Source: Panaeolus papilionaceus
Lineage: Eukaryota > Basidiomycota > Agaricomycetes > Agaricales
Direction of reading: 5' to 3'
Length of the DNA: 64,000 bases
Assembly (NCBI GenBank): GCA_015501605.1
Contig: JADNRZ010000006.1
Location: 868,001-932,000 of the forward strand
Part shown: positions 1 through 11,977 of the stretch, piece by piece
Position numbering within the stretch: position 1 is the stretch's first letter
How the letters are laid out: each line of letters starts with the position of its first letter
The notes under the pieces: model-generated
The model's database searches: none
What the model saw: the letters and a program-made list of their open reading frames with translations, nothing else
Told to the model about the DNA's origin: nothing
Position numbers and translations under genes: made by a program

Positions 1-594
1 GCCTATGATCAAGCAGAGATCGAGAAGTTTATCGCAGGTGTTGCTCTCCTTGACCTGTAAGTCTTTCTGTGTGTCCCTGCTTCATTTCGACATTCCTGAT
101 CCAATTCGGCATGTAGCGATGACCTCATCAAAACCAGTTCAGAGGACGCCGTCTCCGAAAACGACGCTGATATTCATCTTGAGTGGTTTGCAGACATCGT
201 TGGCTCCTGGTCACTTGACAGGAAGAAGGAGCTCTTCTATTACTTCACTGGTCTTCGGCGCGTTCCCGAGTCTGATCAGTTCCGTATTCTCAGAGCGTCT
301 GACGGCGAAATACGTCGTCTCACTATCCTTGGCAACCACGAACGCGATGTACCAGACCGAGTGGAAGACACTCCGGAGCACATTCTGTTCCTTCCTGTTT
401 TCGAGTCCAAGACCAAATTAGAGGAAGGACTGCTCGCGGCCATCAAGGATCCTATCTGGGCAAGTGTTCCATTTAGATTGGACGATTCATTCATTATTCT
501 AACACTTTTGCTCTTTCGCCTTTTGTAGCAAGATGCTATGCTCATCGCCGATTTTGAGTTTATCACTGCACCCCGGCCGTCTCAAAGGCAATAA
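1..594 (+). CDS. HECT-like protein, 3' end only (5' end outside window)
   Basis: Only the last three exons are in the window: <1-56, 117-459 and 529-594, with stop TAA at 592-594. The middle exon reads like the C-lobe of a HECT ubiquitin ligase: a WF...DRKKELFYYFTG segment, then RVPES where HECT proteins have the TGSSRVP turn, then LPVFESKTKLEEGLLAAI, which matches the LP.YES...L..AI end of HECT domains. The conserved TCFN loop carrying the thioester cysteine is absent; the sequence there is PEHILFLP. The second intron (460-528) uses a GC donor (GGCAAGT) and a TAG acceptor. The family call is by motif recognition only; the protein is probably a degenerate or non-catalytic HECT-like protein. 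The exon model keeps frame across both introns. Confidence 0.6.
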
Positions 595-1342
595 ATGAAA
601 CGACATCTCATCCCTGCATATTTCTTGACTTGTTATGACTCTTACGACCTTTCTGCTCTCAACAACACAACTACACTCATAGAATGAATCTTTGTACAGC
701 ACAGCATTGCAAGGTGTTTTCCGGATCTTTCTACATTTTATGTCTGTCTTCCCAGTCGCGAACTTCGGGTTCTGTTTTTTCGCTTTCAAAGTTTTCTTTT
801 TGTTCTGGTATTGTACAATTCGCCATATTTCACACATACCCTGACACCTGTATTATTAGCATGTCAACTCGGTTTTTCTCAGATGCCTTTTGTTTTGTTT
901 ACATTTTTCGGTTTGAAATTACAAAGAGACAGGAACAGCTCACACGAAGCAAGTTACACGAAACGAATCTATTGTTTTGAAATATGACACAGCTAGGCAA
1001 GATTGTCCAAAAGAGTATGCTTTTTGTAACGTAAAAATACACAAAAGGTGCTGGTAAACGTGAAGAAATGAAGGGTAAAATGAGTATACACATATGGGTG
1101 AAGTGAGGGATGAATAAAGTAGGATGTAAAATACAACAAGGTCACAATGCCAGGTGATGCCGCAAACAGTGATTAAGAAAGCGGTAAGATATAAATGCAG
1201 AACGAAGGCTAGAGGGGATTAAGGGGTGTAAAAGATATAAGGTCGTGAGGGTAGAACGTCATCCGGCTTCGTCGCAGAGTTCGTGTCATGAACGGAATAC
1301 AAAACAGAATCATCGCATCATAAACAGAGAAAAAAAGTCCAA
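595..1342. other. intergenic, between convergent 3' ends
   Basis: This stretch lies between the stop of the HECT-like gene and the stop of PRM1, so it should hold the two 3' untranslated regions. It is rich in T on the left and A on the right. No coding frame with fungal homology was recognised on either strand. Confidence 0.6.
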
Positions 1343-4300
1343 TCAAATCGCCATTGGGGCGAAGGGATTCGTCTGCATGCTCTTCCTGAGCCCCAGACCT
1401 GTAGGCTCGTCAATCCTCACTCGGTGCTCGTCATCAAAAGGAGTGATGAACGGGTTAATGTTCGAGCTGTGTCGAGCATGAGTTGTCGTCAGTAGACGCG
1501 TGACAGGGGTGGTCGCTAGGTCGTCTTGTGTTGAAGGTGCGATTGAAGAACGCGAAGACGTATCAATATCTCCAGGTGCAGCGTTTGTGACGCGCCATGT
1601 GGATGCACCCAAGGACGACGAGCGCCTGTGGCGGTCCTTGGCTTGATGAGGTGGGGGAGCTAGCGAGTGCTGAGGTTGAACGAGACGAGGGGACTCCTGG
1701 GGTGGTGGCGGAGATGAGGCGTTGTTGTACATGTTCTGCATTTGCGGATGTCTAGGAGGTGAGGGGTATCGGCTGTCAAAGCCGTTGTAGAGGGGTATAG
1801 GGAGAATGGGAGCGGGGAGCTTCTTGTTTTCCGAGGGTGACATGAAGGGGTTCTCTGACTCGTATGACCCGATGTCAAGAGGGACGTTGTTGTTAGTAGG
1901 GCGAATGGGAACGCCCATAGCAAATTGTTGCTGTCTGGGAGAGACAGGCTCGATTACGACTCTTGGAAGTGGCGGTGCAGTGGTAGAAACAGGCGTATAG
2001 GGAACTTGGTTAGCGTGGGGCGAGACCACACTTCCCCAGCCCGACGTTGCTGTCTTTGGAGTAACAGACCAGCGGGACTTGTTGACAACCTCCCTAGGAG
2101 GAGGGGGACCATACTTGTCCAATGCTCGCTGCGTATACACTTGGAGCTTGGGCTTGTTTACTGGTGCGTTGGGGGTCGTTGGGGTTTTCGCGGGCTCCTT
2201 GTCCCAGATATCAACACTGCTGGTTTGGCTCTTCTTCCTTTGCAGGAATGTGGTCATTCTTCCGTACCATGCGGGATTGGCGTCCAGGCCATCGCTGTTT
2301 GCCTCAGCAGCAGAAGGCGACAAGGGCACAGCGATGTCAGAGGAACCGTCAGGCTTGAGGCGTTCTCCGCGGCCAGCTAGGGCCTTCTTACCAACAGCAA
2401 GGAGCTTGTTGGTCTTGCGCTTCTCGGACTTGGGTGTTGGCTGCACGTTGTGGAAGACCTGTGCGACGGATTCCTGTGACGATGACGGGGATATCTTGTT
2501 GTCTGCAGGAGAGTTCGACCGAGATGCCCAGAAAGGCTTGAGAGCGCTGGCTCGAGGGGATGGGAGGGGACTGAAGGAGTGATGAACCTTGTCGGTCTTG
2601 CCCTTTTCATCAGCGACCAGGCCACCAGTGAAAGGGGAGATACCCTCTACACCAGAACGTTGTTCCTGCTCCCACTTCCTACGACCTCGTTCGTGAAGCA
2701 TAGGCTTTCCGAATGAGTGCCAGAAGACAACACTCAGACCCATGAGGACAACAACGCCCCAGATGCCAAGGAAGATTGCGAACATGATTCGCTCGCTCTT
2801 GAGCCTCTCGGTGTAGGAGCGCACAAGTTTAGGAATCAACCCTTCTCCCTTTCCATCACTGTCGTTTCCACCTGAAGCTGCCAGCGCAATAGGCTGAGTG
2901 GCTTCTTTAACTGATTCGGGTGAGAGAATAAGAACAGACTGGTTGACGCGGGGCATATTGACGTGGAGGTTGTCGTGCAAGAACGTCAGGGCATTCTCAA
3001 TGGCATCGACCTTGCTACCGAGGATACACTTCAAGAACTCGTTGGCAGGACCCTCAAGAATGGTTCCATTGAAGACACCGCCGACGATTCCTTCGACATC
3101 AGAGTAGAAATTGTTGATGGTGGTATTGATGGAAGTAGTGGTGACATTAACCCATCCAAAGACACCGTTATTGATCTGAGACTGGAAGGCGTCGACCTGT
3201 GCGTTGACTTCATTGGCGTACGCAGCGGACTGGTTGTACATATTCTCGTTGACGCTGTTGGTGATGGTATCGGAAAAGTTGGCAGTTGCTGCTGCTGCCC
3301 GCTCATCATATTTGTTGACGAGGGGACCGAGGGCAAGCAACTGAACCTGAATGCTGAGAAGACCAATGACACCGATGAGAAGGCAGGCCAAAGCGGGAGC
3401 GTGGAAGATGTAGTTCAAGAACCAATTGGTATGAATATGCTGAGTGGTCGAAAGGCGGAACTTGGAAGAAATCTGGTTCAGAATTCTTGTGATGAGAGGA
3501 TGCTCAGAGTTTGCCTGTAGCATCATGAGGTTGTGGTCGGTGAGAGTAACTTGAGGGGTGGTCGAAGCCTTGGTATGAACGATGGTAGGGTCGGTCATCC
3601 ATGCCTGGCGGGTATATTCAAGATGGGACTTCATGCAGCGCCATTTGTACCAAGTCAAGAGACAGTTGCAACCAGTAAGGAGGAGAGCAATGAGGATGAG
3701 GATGATGACACCAATCTTGGCCATCTTGACAAAGTCACGACTCAGGTCATCGACAACGGAGAGATCCAGGTCATTGCAGAATGTGATCCGAGATTGTTGA
3801 GGGACAGGCATTCCAGCAGGATCAAATGAGATGCCAGCAAAAGTGTCGTTGATGTCCTTCTTCAAAAGTTCGAAAGGGGTGTTAATGCTGAGGGCACATA
3901 TTTAAAAACTATTCCAATGCAAATGAGACGAGGAACACAACTTACACATCCTGCATCTGGTCCTTGAGTTGAGAAACGGAGGGGATCGAAGCGTTAAGTT
4001 TCGTCAAGGCCTCGGTGAACGAATCGGGAAGAGTGATATCCAATCCATCAAGATTAGGAACAGGGATTGTTGGCTTTGGGATATCAGTGAATGGATTGAC
4101 TTTATTGATAGCATCGATGGCGGTTGAGATAGCGCTATTTGCCGAGGAAATGTCGCTCTGAATGCTTCCTCGAAGGGCAGTTGTCGCATTGGAAAGGAGC
4201 TCGTTGAGCTGAAAATGTAGGGCGTCAGATTTAAAAAAAAGATAAGGGTGTCATTGTCAACTAACCTCGTTTACTGCGCCAATAAGAAGAGCAAGACCAC

Positions 4301-4739
4301 CTCGCACGACCAATTCCAAGAAACACAAGAAAGTCGAGCGGTACAAGTCGATGATGAAATTGATGATTGCTTCCATCATGGTGAGCGACATGACAAGCGT
4401 AGCACGAGCGGCATTAATCGAGCCATTGGCCGCATCGGCGAATTGCTTGTTGGTGGCAATAGCCATATACCTGGGCATACTGGCTGCTGAAGTAGCAGCT
4501 TCCTCTGCAGCCTTGCAACTGGCAAGTAAATTATCCTTTGCACCAGATAAAGATTCCTGAGCATCCTTGAGAGAGATCTGAAGACGGAAGGCGACGAATA
4601 GAAGTGAGAGAATAGGATAAGCTAGCCATGTTAGAGATAATAGATGGGGTAGACGAAGATAGGGCGTTAAAGACGTTGAGAGATAAGAAGATGAGCGAGC
4701 GTCATAAGTTGGAGGTGGTGATAACCGACTGGAAGACAT
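1343..4739 (-). CDS. PRM1: plasma membrane fusion protein PRM1
   Basis: Exons, minus strand: 4739-4266, 4208-3946, 3887-1343; 1093 aa. PRM1 is a multispanning membrane protein that promotes plasma membrane merger when mating cells or hyphae fuse. The N-terminus has the family signature [20 protein letters not shown] (first membrane span, about 30-53). Further spans lie near 135-154, 303-323, 402-428 and 613-635. The long loop between spans 4 and 5 carries many N-x-S/T sites, and a conserved stretch [19 protein letters not shown] lies before span 5. The final 450 or so residues are a disordered, Ser/Pro-rich cytoplasmic tail, common in basidiomycete orthologues. The start at 4739 ([13 protein letters not shown]) fits the family; an in-frame ATG at 4862 would add 41 residues and is less likely. 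Both introns are about 58 nt with canonical borders. Confidence 0.93.
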
Positions 4740-5497
4740 GATATTGGTCGACCTGCGACGGTGGTATAAGAGAGAGAGAGACGAGAAGGAAGGGACGTTG
4801 GGTCGCCTGTCTTTTCTTGCTCGCCAAATACTCGGCCATTGTATAAAGCTGCTATTGTTCAAACCTTGTTTACCTTTTTAGGACAATGCTATTTCCTTAT
4901 TGTGACAAACGTCACATCCTTGTACGTAAATGGACAATGGCTGACGTTGTCACACAATGCTAAATTTATCTCTCACGCTGACCACTGACACTGTCCTCGA
5001 CGAACACAAACAACAGGACTTTGCACATCCACAGTGATCCACTACAGATTGATTGAATTCAACGTTTATGTATCTTCGTAGTATTACTTGCAGAGGAACA
5101 CTCAACATCCACGTCATACGCGCCCATCCGGATACTCATTCCGATCTCCATTTCAAGTTACGCCGGATATCCCTCTTCGTATTGTATTCTAGCTCCCATC
5201 TCCCACTGCCATGTCGACGACCCTCTCGCGTCATCTCCGAGTAAAGTAAGATCCATTAAACGTGTCTGTTGTCCCGTACCCCCGACTTTCAATTTGTCAA
5301 TTTCGGAGCTCATCATAAATCAAATCCATCCATAAGATAATAAAAAGCCACTTAATGACAAAGTTCTAATGCGAATATTATGGTAACGGTGTGGATGCGC
5401 CGCAATGAAGAGAATAGAGGTATGTTAAGCGCTAGCAACAACAGTTGTGATCCCACGTCTTTATGCCCAGTCATGACCCGGCCTTTTGTCTATACCA
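4740..5497. other. intergenic: PRM1 upstream region and SEY1 3' region
   Basis: This 758-bp stretch holds the PRM1 promoter and 5' leader and the 3' untranslated end of SEY1, both genes being on the minus strand. No additional gene was recognised. Confidence 0.6.
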
Positions 5498-8400
5498 CTA
5501 TGATAGAGGTTTCACGTCGTCCGCAAAATCATCGTCATCGTAGAATGATCCAACTGATGCAGCACGAGGAGGTGGTACTCGTCGTGGTGCAGAAGGAGCA
5601 CTGGCAGCAACGGGCTCTGTCAGCTGGGGCTCTGCGAATGATTCACGTAGACGCTGTGTTGCCTGTCTTTGAACCTTGAACAGAGACGGAAATGGATTAG
5701 CAACTGTGCATGTCCAAATGATTATCATGTGGAAAACTTACCTCGCCCCCGACGGTCCTGACAACCTGGAACAAAGGACCAACCAAGTTGAGTTGAATGA
5801 CGATATATCTGATAATATAATTAAAATCAGCAAGTTCATTATATAAACAGCGGGGGATTACTCACGATCCTGCCAGACCGAGGAGAAGGAAGGTGAAATA
5901 TAAGGGGTTGAAAAGAACAGCCATAGCTTCGTTCCATCCCAGTACCACGAGGACGCCATACATCCAGAACGGTATTTGTGCAACGCTGGACACAGTGCTC
6001 CTCTTAGCTTCCACATAGTACGCATCTGCGTCTTTGCGGAACTTGTTGGTCAAATCGAGAGCTTTGGTGTCGGAGAAAATAACCAAAGTCGACGGGAAGT
6101 CAAATTCCTCTCCTCCGTTGAGCAAATCGGTTGAGTCTGACGGCAGAGAAAATTCAAGGGATTCGTCTTCAGGAGCAATCCTCGAATACAAAGGAATGAG
6201 TTCGAGGGTCTATAAATAGGCCGACGATGGTCAGTCTCCTAGAATATTGAACTGCGATAATAAAACGACATACCAAATCCTTTGCCTTCTTAAACGCGCC
6301 GTCAATGTCGTCAGCTGGTTTCCACACGCGCGGAACGCCGTTCTCATCGTATCGGAATTGTTCCTCAAATTGGTTACGGAGTTTGCTGAGGAATGCCTGC
6401 TCAGTCGTTTGCTCGTCGACCTTTGCACGGAGAGCAAGCCAGGCGCGTTTCCGCAGTGCGCTCAGAGACGCGATGTTCTCCTCTTCAGTGCAATTGAAGC
6501 CTGTGATAGAGGTTATGAGTAAAAGACATTCCTAAGTTTGATGTTCGTCTTACTCTTCGCTTTGGTGAGATAGGCAGTCTCAGCCTTGTCCAAAACGTCC
6601 CTGAATGCCTTGAGAATCTCATCCCACATGCCTTTTGAAGGTTTGTTGAGATAAAGTTCAATAGGTTCAGAAATCGTCTTCTTGAGGTTACGCTGTAATC
6701 CAAACCTTAAAACCCGCTGAATATATTGCAGAGCTAAAACATACCTCAATCTGGTTGATCATCTTCTTCGTCTCGTCCTTCCTGCATTGATCAGCCACAA
6801 CGCCAACTTCCTCGTCCAAGAGCGTCAACTCGTCCTCCCAACTCCAGTCTGTGTCCTCAAGGGTCGCTTCCTGAGCCCCATTTATGAAGGTGGTTTCGCA
6901 TGTATGGCGTGCCTTCTGCACAACCTCGGCAAAGTTGTACTCCTCGCCCTTGAGCCCGTCCAACATCTCCTTCTTGAACGCAACCAAACATGCCTTGTGA
7001 AGGTTCTTGAGCTGACCAAGATAGAGGGACAACAATGTAGAGTCGATGGCCGCAACGAGATCTGCACGTTTACGTCCGTAGACACCCTTGTGGTACCTTG
7101 ACGCGTCGCGGTCATAGCGGACTGTACAACCTTTAATTTCAGAGGAACCAATACACGTGAAATAGGCTCACCCAATGCATCCTGCCTCCAGTTGCGCATC
7201 AAACCACCAAGACCATCTACAACTTTACCAGCTTCAACAGGCCTCTTCTGCGACTTGGCCTGTTCGTTAAAGTCAGCCAGAGCAGTGGCCGAAATCTCGT
7301 CACAACGGAACTGAGCAAGCAACTCTTGCTGCGTCGGGAGATCCAAATCCTTGTTTGTCTGGACTTGCTCCCAGATACCCTCCATGTAAAACGCGACACC
7401 ATCAGCGGGAATGCGCTTGTGGTAGATTGGCTTGAAGAGGTAATTTGGGCTGCTCTTGTCTACGAAACGTGTTCGCAGTTGCTGAACCTCATATTCGAAC
7501 TTGTCCGCCGCCAAGATTTTGTGGGGCAGGGTTGTGAATGCCAGGTCAAAGTAGTCGGAGAGTTTGCGATCCTTGAGTTCATTGGGTTTGCTGAGCCCCT
7601 CCCAGATACGTGTCAAATCAGCAGTAAGGGTTGCTTCGAGGTTCGCAAGTGGGGTAACCCCGATGTGGTCTCGAATGACGAAGAGAAGAAGAGTACGACC
7701 AGTTGTCCTGTAGGGTTACTTGGTTAATGGCCGCCATATTGCATAGAAAGTGTCACCAACCCGTCCGCAGATGTCTGCTTTCCAAACAGGCCAAGGTTGA
7801 CTTCGAACACGGTCTTGAGGAGACCCATGTTCGCACCTTGATAAAGACCGACTTGATGCTCCCAAAGATTGACGATGAGGATCTCGGACGAGGCCAAGGA
7901 GAAGAGAGCAGACTTGCGCTCAAAGTCCTAAATAGAGGTCAGTATGTTGCGAGTAACATGCACGGAATGTTCACGTACCTGGTCCTCGCCACGTTCACGT
8001 CCGTCGGTACCCTCCACATCCATGACCATGACGTTGGTGCCTTTTCCGCGACACATCCAAATACCTGCTTAGGTGTCAATATGCTAGCACGCACTCCATA
8101 TACCTTGAAAACCAACCTTTCGTTGTCTGTTGTCGTTTCGTTTCGTCCATAACGTCAAAGGTCGTGCCAAATAGTCTGTTCAGTAGTGTACCTGCGATGC
8201 TATTAAACACATGCACCATCACCACTCCTATAACATCATGTTTTGCTCACTTTTCCCCGTCGACTGGGATCCAAAGACAGATACAATGTTGTATCCGAAT
8301 CCTGCATCTTGTAGACCCCATTTCTTCAGCTGCGGGGTAAGTTGTGCTCTGTCCGAAGGCAACCACAACAAAAATTCAATTTCAAGATTCAGTTCAGTTG

Positions 8401-8534
8401 CAAATCAGAAGGGACTAGAGTGGAACTGACGTGAATTGTTTCTGTTCGTCTACAATCTGAATTCGCTCGTTGCTCGAATTCAGTGTTGCTGAACCATTGG
8501 GGTGGGGCGGAGTGCCGTTCGCCAGCGCTGCCAT
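5498..8534 (-). CDS. SEY1: dynamin-like GTPase SEY1 (ER membrane fusion)
   Basis: Twelve exons, minus strand: 8534-8431, 8348-8251, 8191-8117, 8064-7979, 7927-7761, 7707-7172, 7130-6745, 6692-6554, 6500-6274, 6209-5866, 5808-5742, 5674-5498; 801 aa. SEY1 is the fungal counterpart of atlastin/RHD3 and drives homotypic fusion of ER tubules. The GTPase motifs are clear: P-loop GSQSTGKS at 61-68, a switch-[15 protein letters not shown], and RD in VIRDHIG. A long helical middle domain follows, with [20 protein letters not shown] and [14 protein letters not shown] typical of the family. The hairpin of two membrane spans near residues 665-725 is followed by a short cytosolic tail ending in an acidic patch (YDDDDFADD). 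Joined exon lengths keep frame throughout. The exon at 7130 has an alternative in-frame acceptor 9 nt downstream (exon start 7121). Confidence 0.96.
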
Positions 8535-9358
8535 GTAAGTTGCGCGTGTGGTTGTAAAGGGGTGTCGAGAAATGTGTTCGTCAAGAAGGAAAGAAGGAAA
8601 AGTTGATGTATGTAGTATATCTCAAATACAAAGGGATAGATTAATTAAATGGGCGAGTGCACCGTTTGTAGCACCGTCGTGGTGTGTTGGAGGTTGAAAG
8701 TCTGCCAGGACCAGAACGAGGTTGGTGTGACTGCGTAAAGTCACAAAACGCATCATACACACGACACAACGCTTGAAAGTGACCAAAGTAGTCGCTAAAT
8801 ATTATTCCGTGTTTCAGTCAAACCACTCGTATTAAAATATCGCACAACACGTCGGATTATGACACTACTACGGCCTTAACACGCATGGTATCCTCCATTT
8901 TAAGCTGGCTGACCCGTACTCAGCAAGGGTCGATGTTTGGTTTTGAGATGAGATTGAATCTTCGTTTGGATTCAACCCCCGAACGTGAATAGTTAGCCTC
9001 GTACACTTGAGGCTGCATCCAGCAGTTGTGCGTCTCACAGTGGGCAATTATATGATTCAGGACAGGGAGTCAAGCTGCGGTATCGGAACGGACAAGACAA
9101 GAAATCTATTCGGAAAATATTTGTAGTGTACGAAATAGTAGTCATGCTATATACATAGTATACAACAGAAATCCTGGGTTAGAATAGCGAGAGGCGCATG
9201 GGATCAGACTTGGTCCATGAGAAGCAGAATGAGAGGCGATGCACGTTGGAAATGTCCGTCTAAACAGTTTAAAGAGAGGATCAGGACGTAAAAATCTGCA
9301 GCCCTTTCCGGAGAACTACATCGAAGGAGGAAAATAAGGAATCCCAAAATGAACGACT
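8535..9358. other. intergenic: SEY1 upstream region
   Basis: This stretch holds the SEY1 promoter and the 3' end of the next minus-strand gene. Nothing coding or repeated was recognised. Confidence 0.55.
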
Positions 9359-10963
9359 TTAATCCTTCTTGGAATGCCCAATGAAGGAGCTGGAGAACGA
9401 GAACCTCTGGGATTCTTCCAGACGCTTGATGAGGACATCCCCAAATGCGGTCATAGGGGTTAGGATGCCGCCTTGACGCGCGAAAGATGGGAGGGCGTGA
9501 ATGTTGTTGTTTTGTCCGGGAGGTTTAAGGTCCTTGGACTCTGATGGCGGGGGCAGGATAAAGGAAAGGGCAGATTCGGAGATCATAACTAGAAGGCAAA
9601 CACATGAGACTTTTGTTTTTATTATTATCAGATAACAGGACGACTTACTGGCTGTCAACAAATAGCCTGGATCACCTTTACCCCTGATGACAGTTTTTAC
9701 TTGAACGTCAGGAGACGACGCGGCAGAAGTGACGTTGGTGAGCTTGAGGAAGCCTTTTTCCAAGTCAGCTGGCATGGGACCCTCGCCTGCCTGTGGAAGT
9801 AGCTTCTTCGCAATAGCGCGCAGCTGTGTAGGTCGTGAGGATGGTGCTAATTAACACTGTAGTGCACAGGACTTACAGGAGAAATAACGAGTGCACCGAA
9901 ACCTATAATCAATGCAGTAGTCAAAAGCAGTGCTGAAACTACGCCGTTGGTCTGCATGAACTCGTCATATGAGAACTGGGGACCGTATCTAGTCAGTTCT
10001 GCCTCTTTTGTTTTCTCTAAAAGACCAGGTCATTGAACCGCGATGCAACGTCAGAACCAGAGCTCACTTTCTCGTGCTTCATATTCCAGCAAGCCCCATG
10101 TCCTCTGCACGATATGCTTGTTGGTAGGAGCCATGACGAATGGACCTCCGATGAGTGTCGCCTCTCCGAGGATTGGAAGCTTGTAGATGGCCCTGAACTC
10201 GGGCTTGATAATTCCGACATAGGGGCTGAGGGAATACTGCAAACCCGATTCTTTGAGCAAGCGCCTTGGCACCTTTTCAAAAGTGGTAAACGCAGAGCTA
10301 ATCGTTCCACCGGAAACGCCCCCTTTCATCGCCTGTGAGCTGGTGGAGTTACCAGGAGAGAGGTGGAGACTTTTCAAAGTTTTGTTTGCGAGGTGAGCAG
10401 AGATGTCTGAAGGTATTGAGTCGAATCCGCATGAAGGCACGATAACGGATCCCGTCTTCGTGGCGGAGTAGTCAAATCTGATAAGTCAAGAGAGTCAACT
10501 GTCTGATGCGGCATGAATGGCAGTCACAACGCACCTTCTGATGATTTGCTTGACCCATGCAGTCTCTCCTGTCAAATCTACATAGTGAACAGAGTTTCTT
10601 ATGCAAGCCCTGTGATAAAGGAAGACGGGCGTCAGAATAGATTTTAATGAAGTTGGATATGTATAGCACTCACTGGACTACAGGAGTTCCCCAAGTCCAA
10701 TAAGGTCCCACAGTGTTAATGACAACTCTGGTTTGCTTGACAGCATTCTCCACGTCCTCTGGGTTTGTAACGTCCACAGAAATAAGCTTGACTGAATTTT
10801 GCAAGCCGCACTCCTCGGCGACGGTCCTAAGCTTAGACGCTGTGCGTGCGCCAAGAGCCAAAGAAAAGTGTGCCTTTTGAGGATGGTTTGCAAGATACTT
10901 GGTTATCAAACGACCTGTGTATCCTGTAGCACCAAGAACTAAGATATCGACTTTTTCAGACAT
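9359..10963 (-). CDS. saccharopine-dehydrogenase-like / trans-acting enoyl reductase family oxidoreductase
   Basis: Six exons, minus strand: 10963-10674, 10609-10535, 10477-10068, 9998-9877, 9823-9649, 9588-9359; 433 aa. The N-terminus is a Rossmann fold with the nucleotide-binding motif VLGATGYTGRL directly after MSEKVDI. Family markers follow: INTVGPYWTWGTPVVQACI, then YVDLTGETAWV and VPSCGFDSIPSDI. This is the usual layout of fungal membrane-associated saccharopine-dehydrogenase-like oxidoreductases, whose substrates are mostly unknown; bacterial relatives act as trans enoyl reductases on polyketide-derived lipids. A hydrophobic stretch near residues 275-295 (VVSALLLTTALI) suggests membrane association, also typical of the family. 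It is not expected to take part in lysine synthesis. It is divergent from UVE1. Confidence 0.88.
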
Positions 10964-11977
10964 TTTCGTATTGTTGCACGAGAGAGCAATGACTTGAAAA
11001 TATTTTAAGAGGTGGTGGTGGTTGTGGTGGGATGCAAGGGTGGGATGGTTTCTGCGTAGAAGTAATATTATCAATGACGTGGGTTATGTTCTCGTTCTCA
11101 TTTTGGATTTCAATCAGTCTCCGTAACTATCACATGCCATTCGGTCCACAACCACAGCCGTACCCGCGCCCGACACTGCACACGACTGCAGACAGCTGTG
11201 TTTTGATGCGAATATAAATTGCCATATGCTAAAACTTATATTTAAATCTATTTATGTTGCCACCACCAATACGAAAGAAGGTAAGAAGTCGTTTCAACCA
11301 GAACGCTGACTTTTCAAGCGCCCAATCGCTGCCAACTTGAAGTTCAAGCGCATGCTCTCTTCCAGATGATCAACGTTCAACACCCAATTGCTACTTATTA
11401 TTGAAGAAACTAGCGGCACATTGAAAGCTCCGAAATAATCCATCCCTATTGCTCTCAAATTTGCCTATTTGTTCTACTAAAACTTGTCACCATGGTCCGG
11501 TGTATCATCAATCACAGTCCAGAAAATATCTGTGATTTCGAGTCTCCCAGACCATGACGCGTACACTGGCCGGCCGAACAACGCTTGCAGGGATGACAGC
11601 GACTCTATTGTCAATTTTTGCGATCTTGTCAACCCTACACACTGCGACTTGCTCTAAATCTGCAATGCTTCGATCCCTCTTCCATTGAAGCATCTGTGGC
11701 AGATTATTGTTCTAATTCTGGGCACATACATCTTCAAAACCCGAGAACTTGCATAGTTAAGGAAACATTCTAATGGCCCAATACAACAGACTACTGCTTC
11801 AGTTCTTTCGGGATGACAAAATGGATCGGCTTAGTAATATGACGATCAAGGCCAGTAATCGAGCGCCTCAACCCTTGGAATCGAATAACATGGCGTCTCA
11901 TTTAAACTGGGACCTGCCACCACTACCACTCTCATTACACCCCAGACGACACTCTCAAAATTCCTCGTTGCCTACTC
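10964..11977. promoter_or_regulatory. divergent promoter region, reductase / UVE1
   Basis: This is the 1-kb spacer between the start codons of two divergently transcribed genes. It must carry both promoters and 5' leaders. Several short out-of-frame ATGs precede the UVE1 start, for example at 11773. No further gene was recognised. Confidence 0.5.

Noticed and set aside
1925..2582. Plus-strand frames of 150-170 codons opposite the PRM1 tail
   Set aside because: They are antisense shadows of the low-complexity PRM1 C-terminus and lack any family motif.
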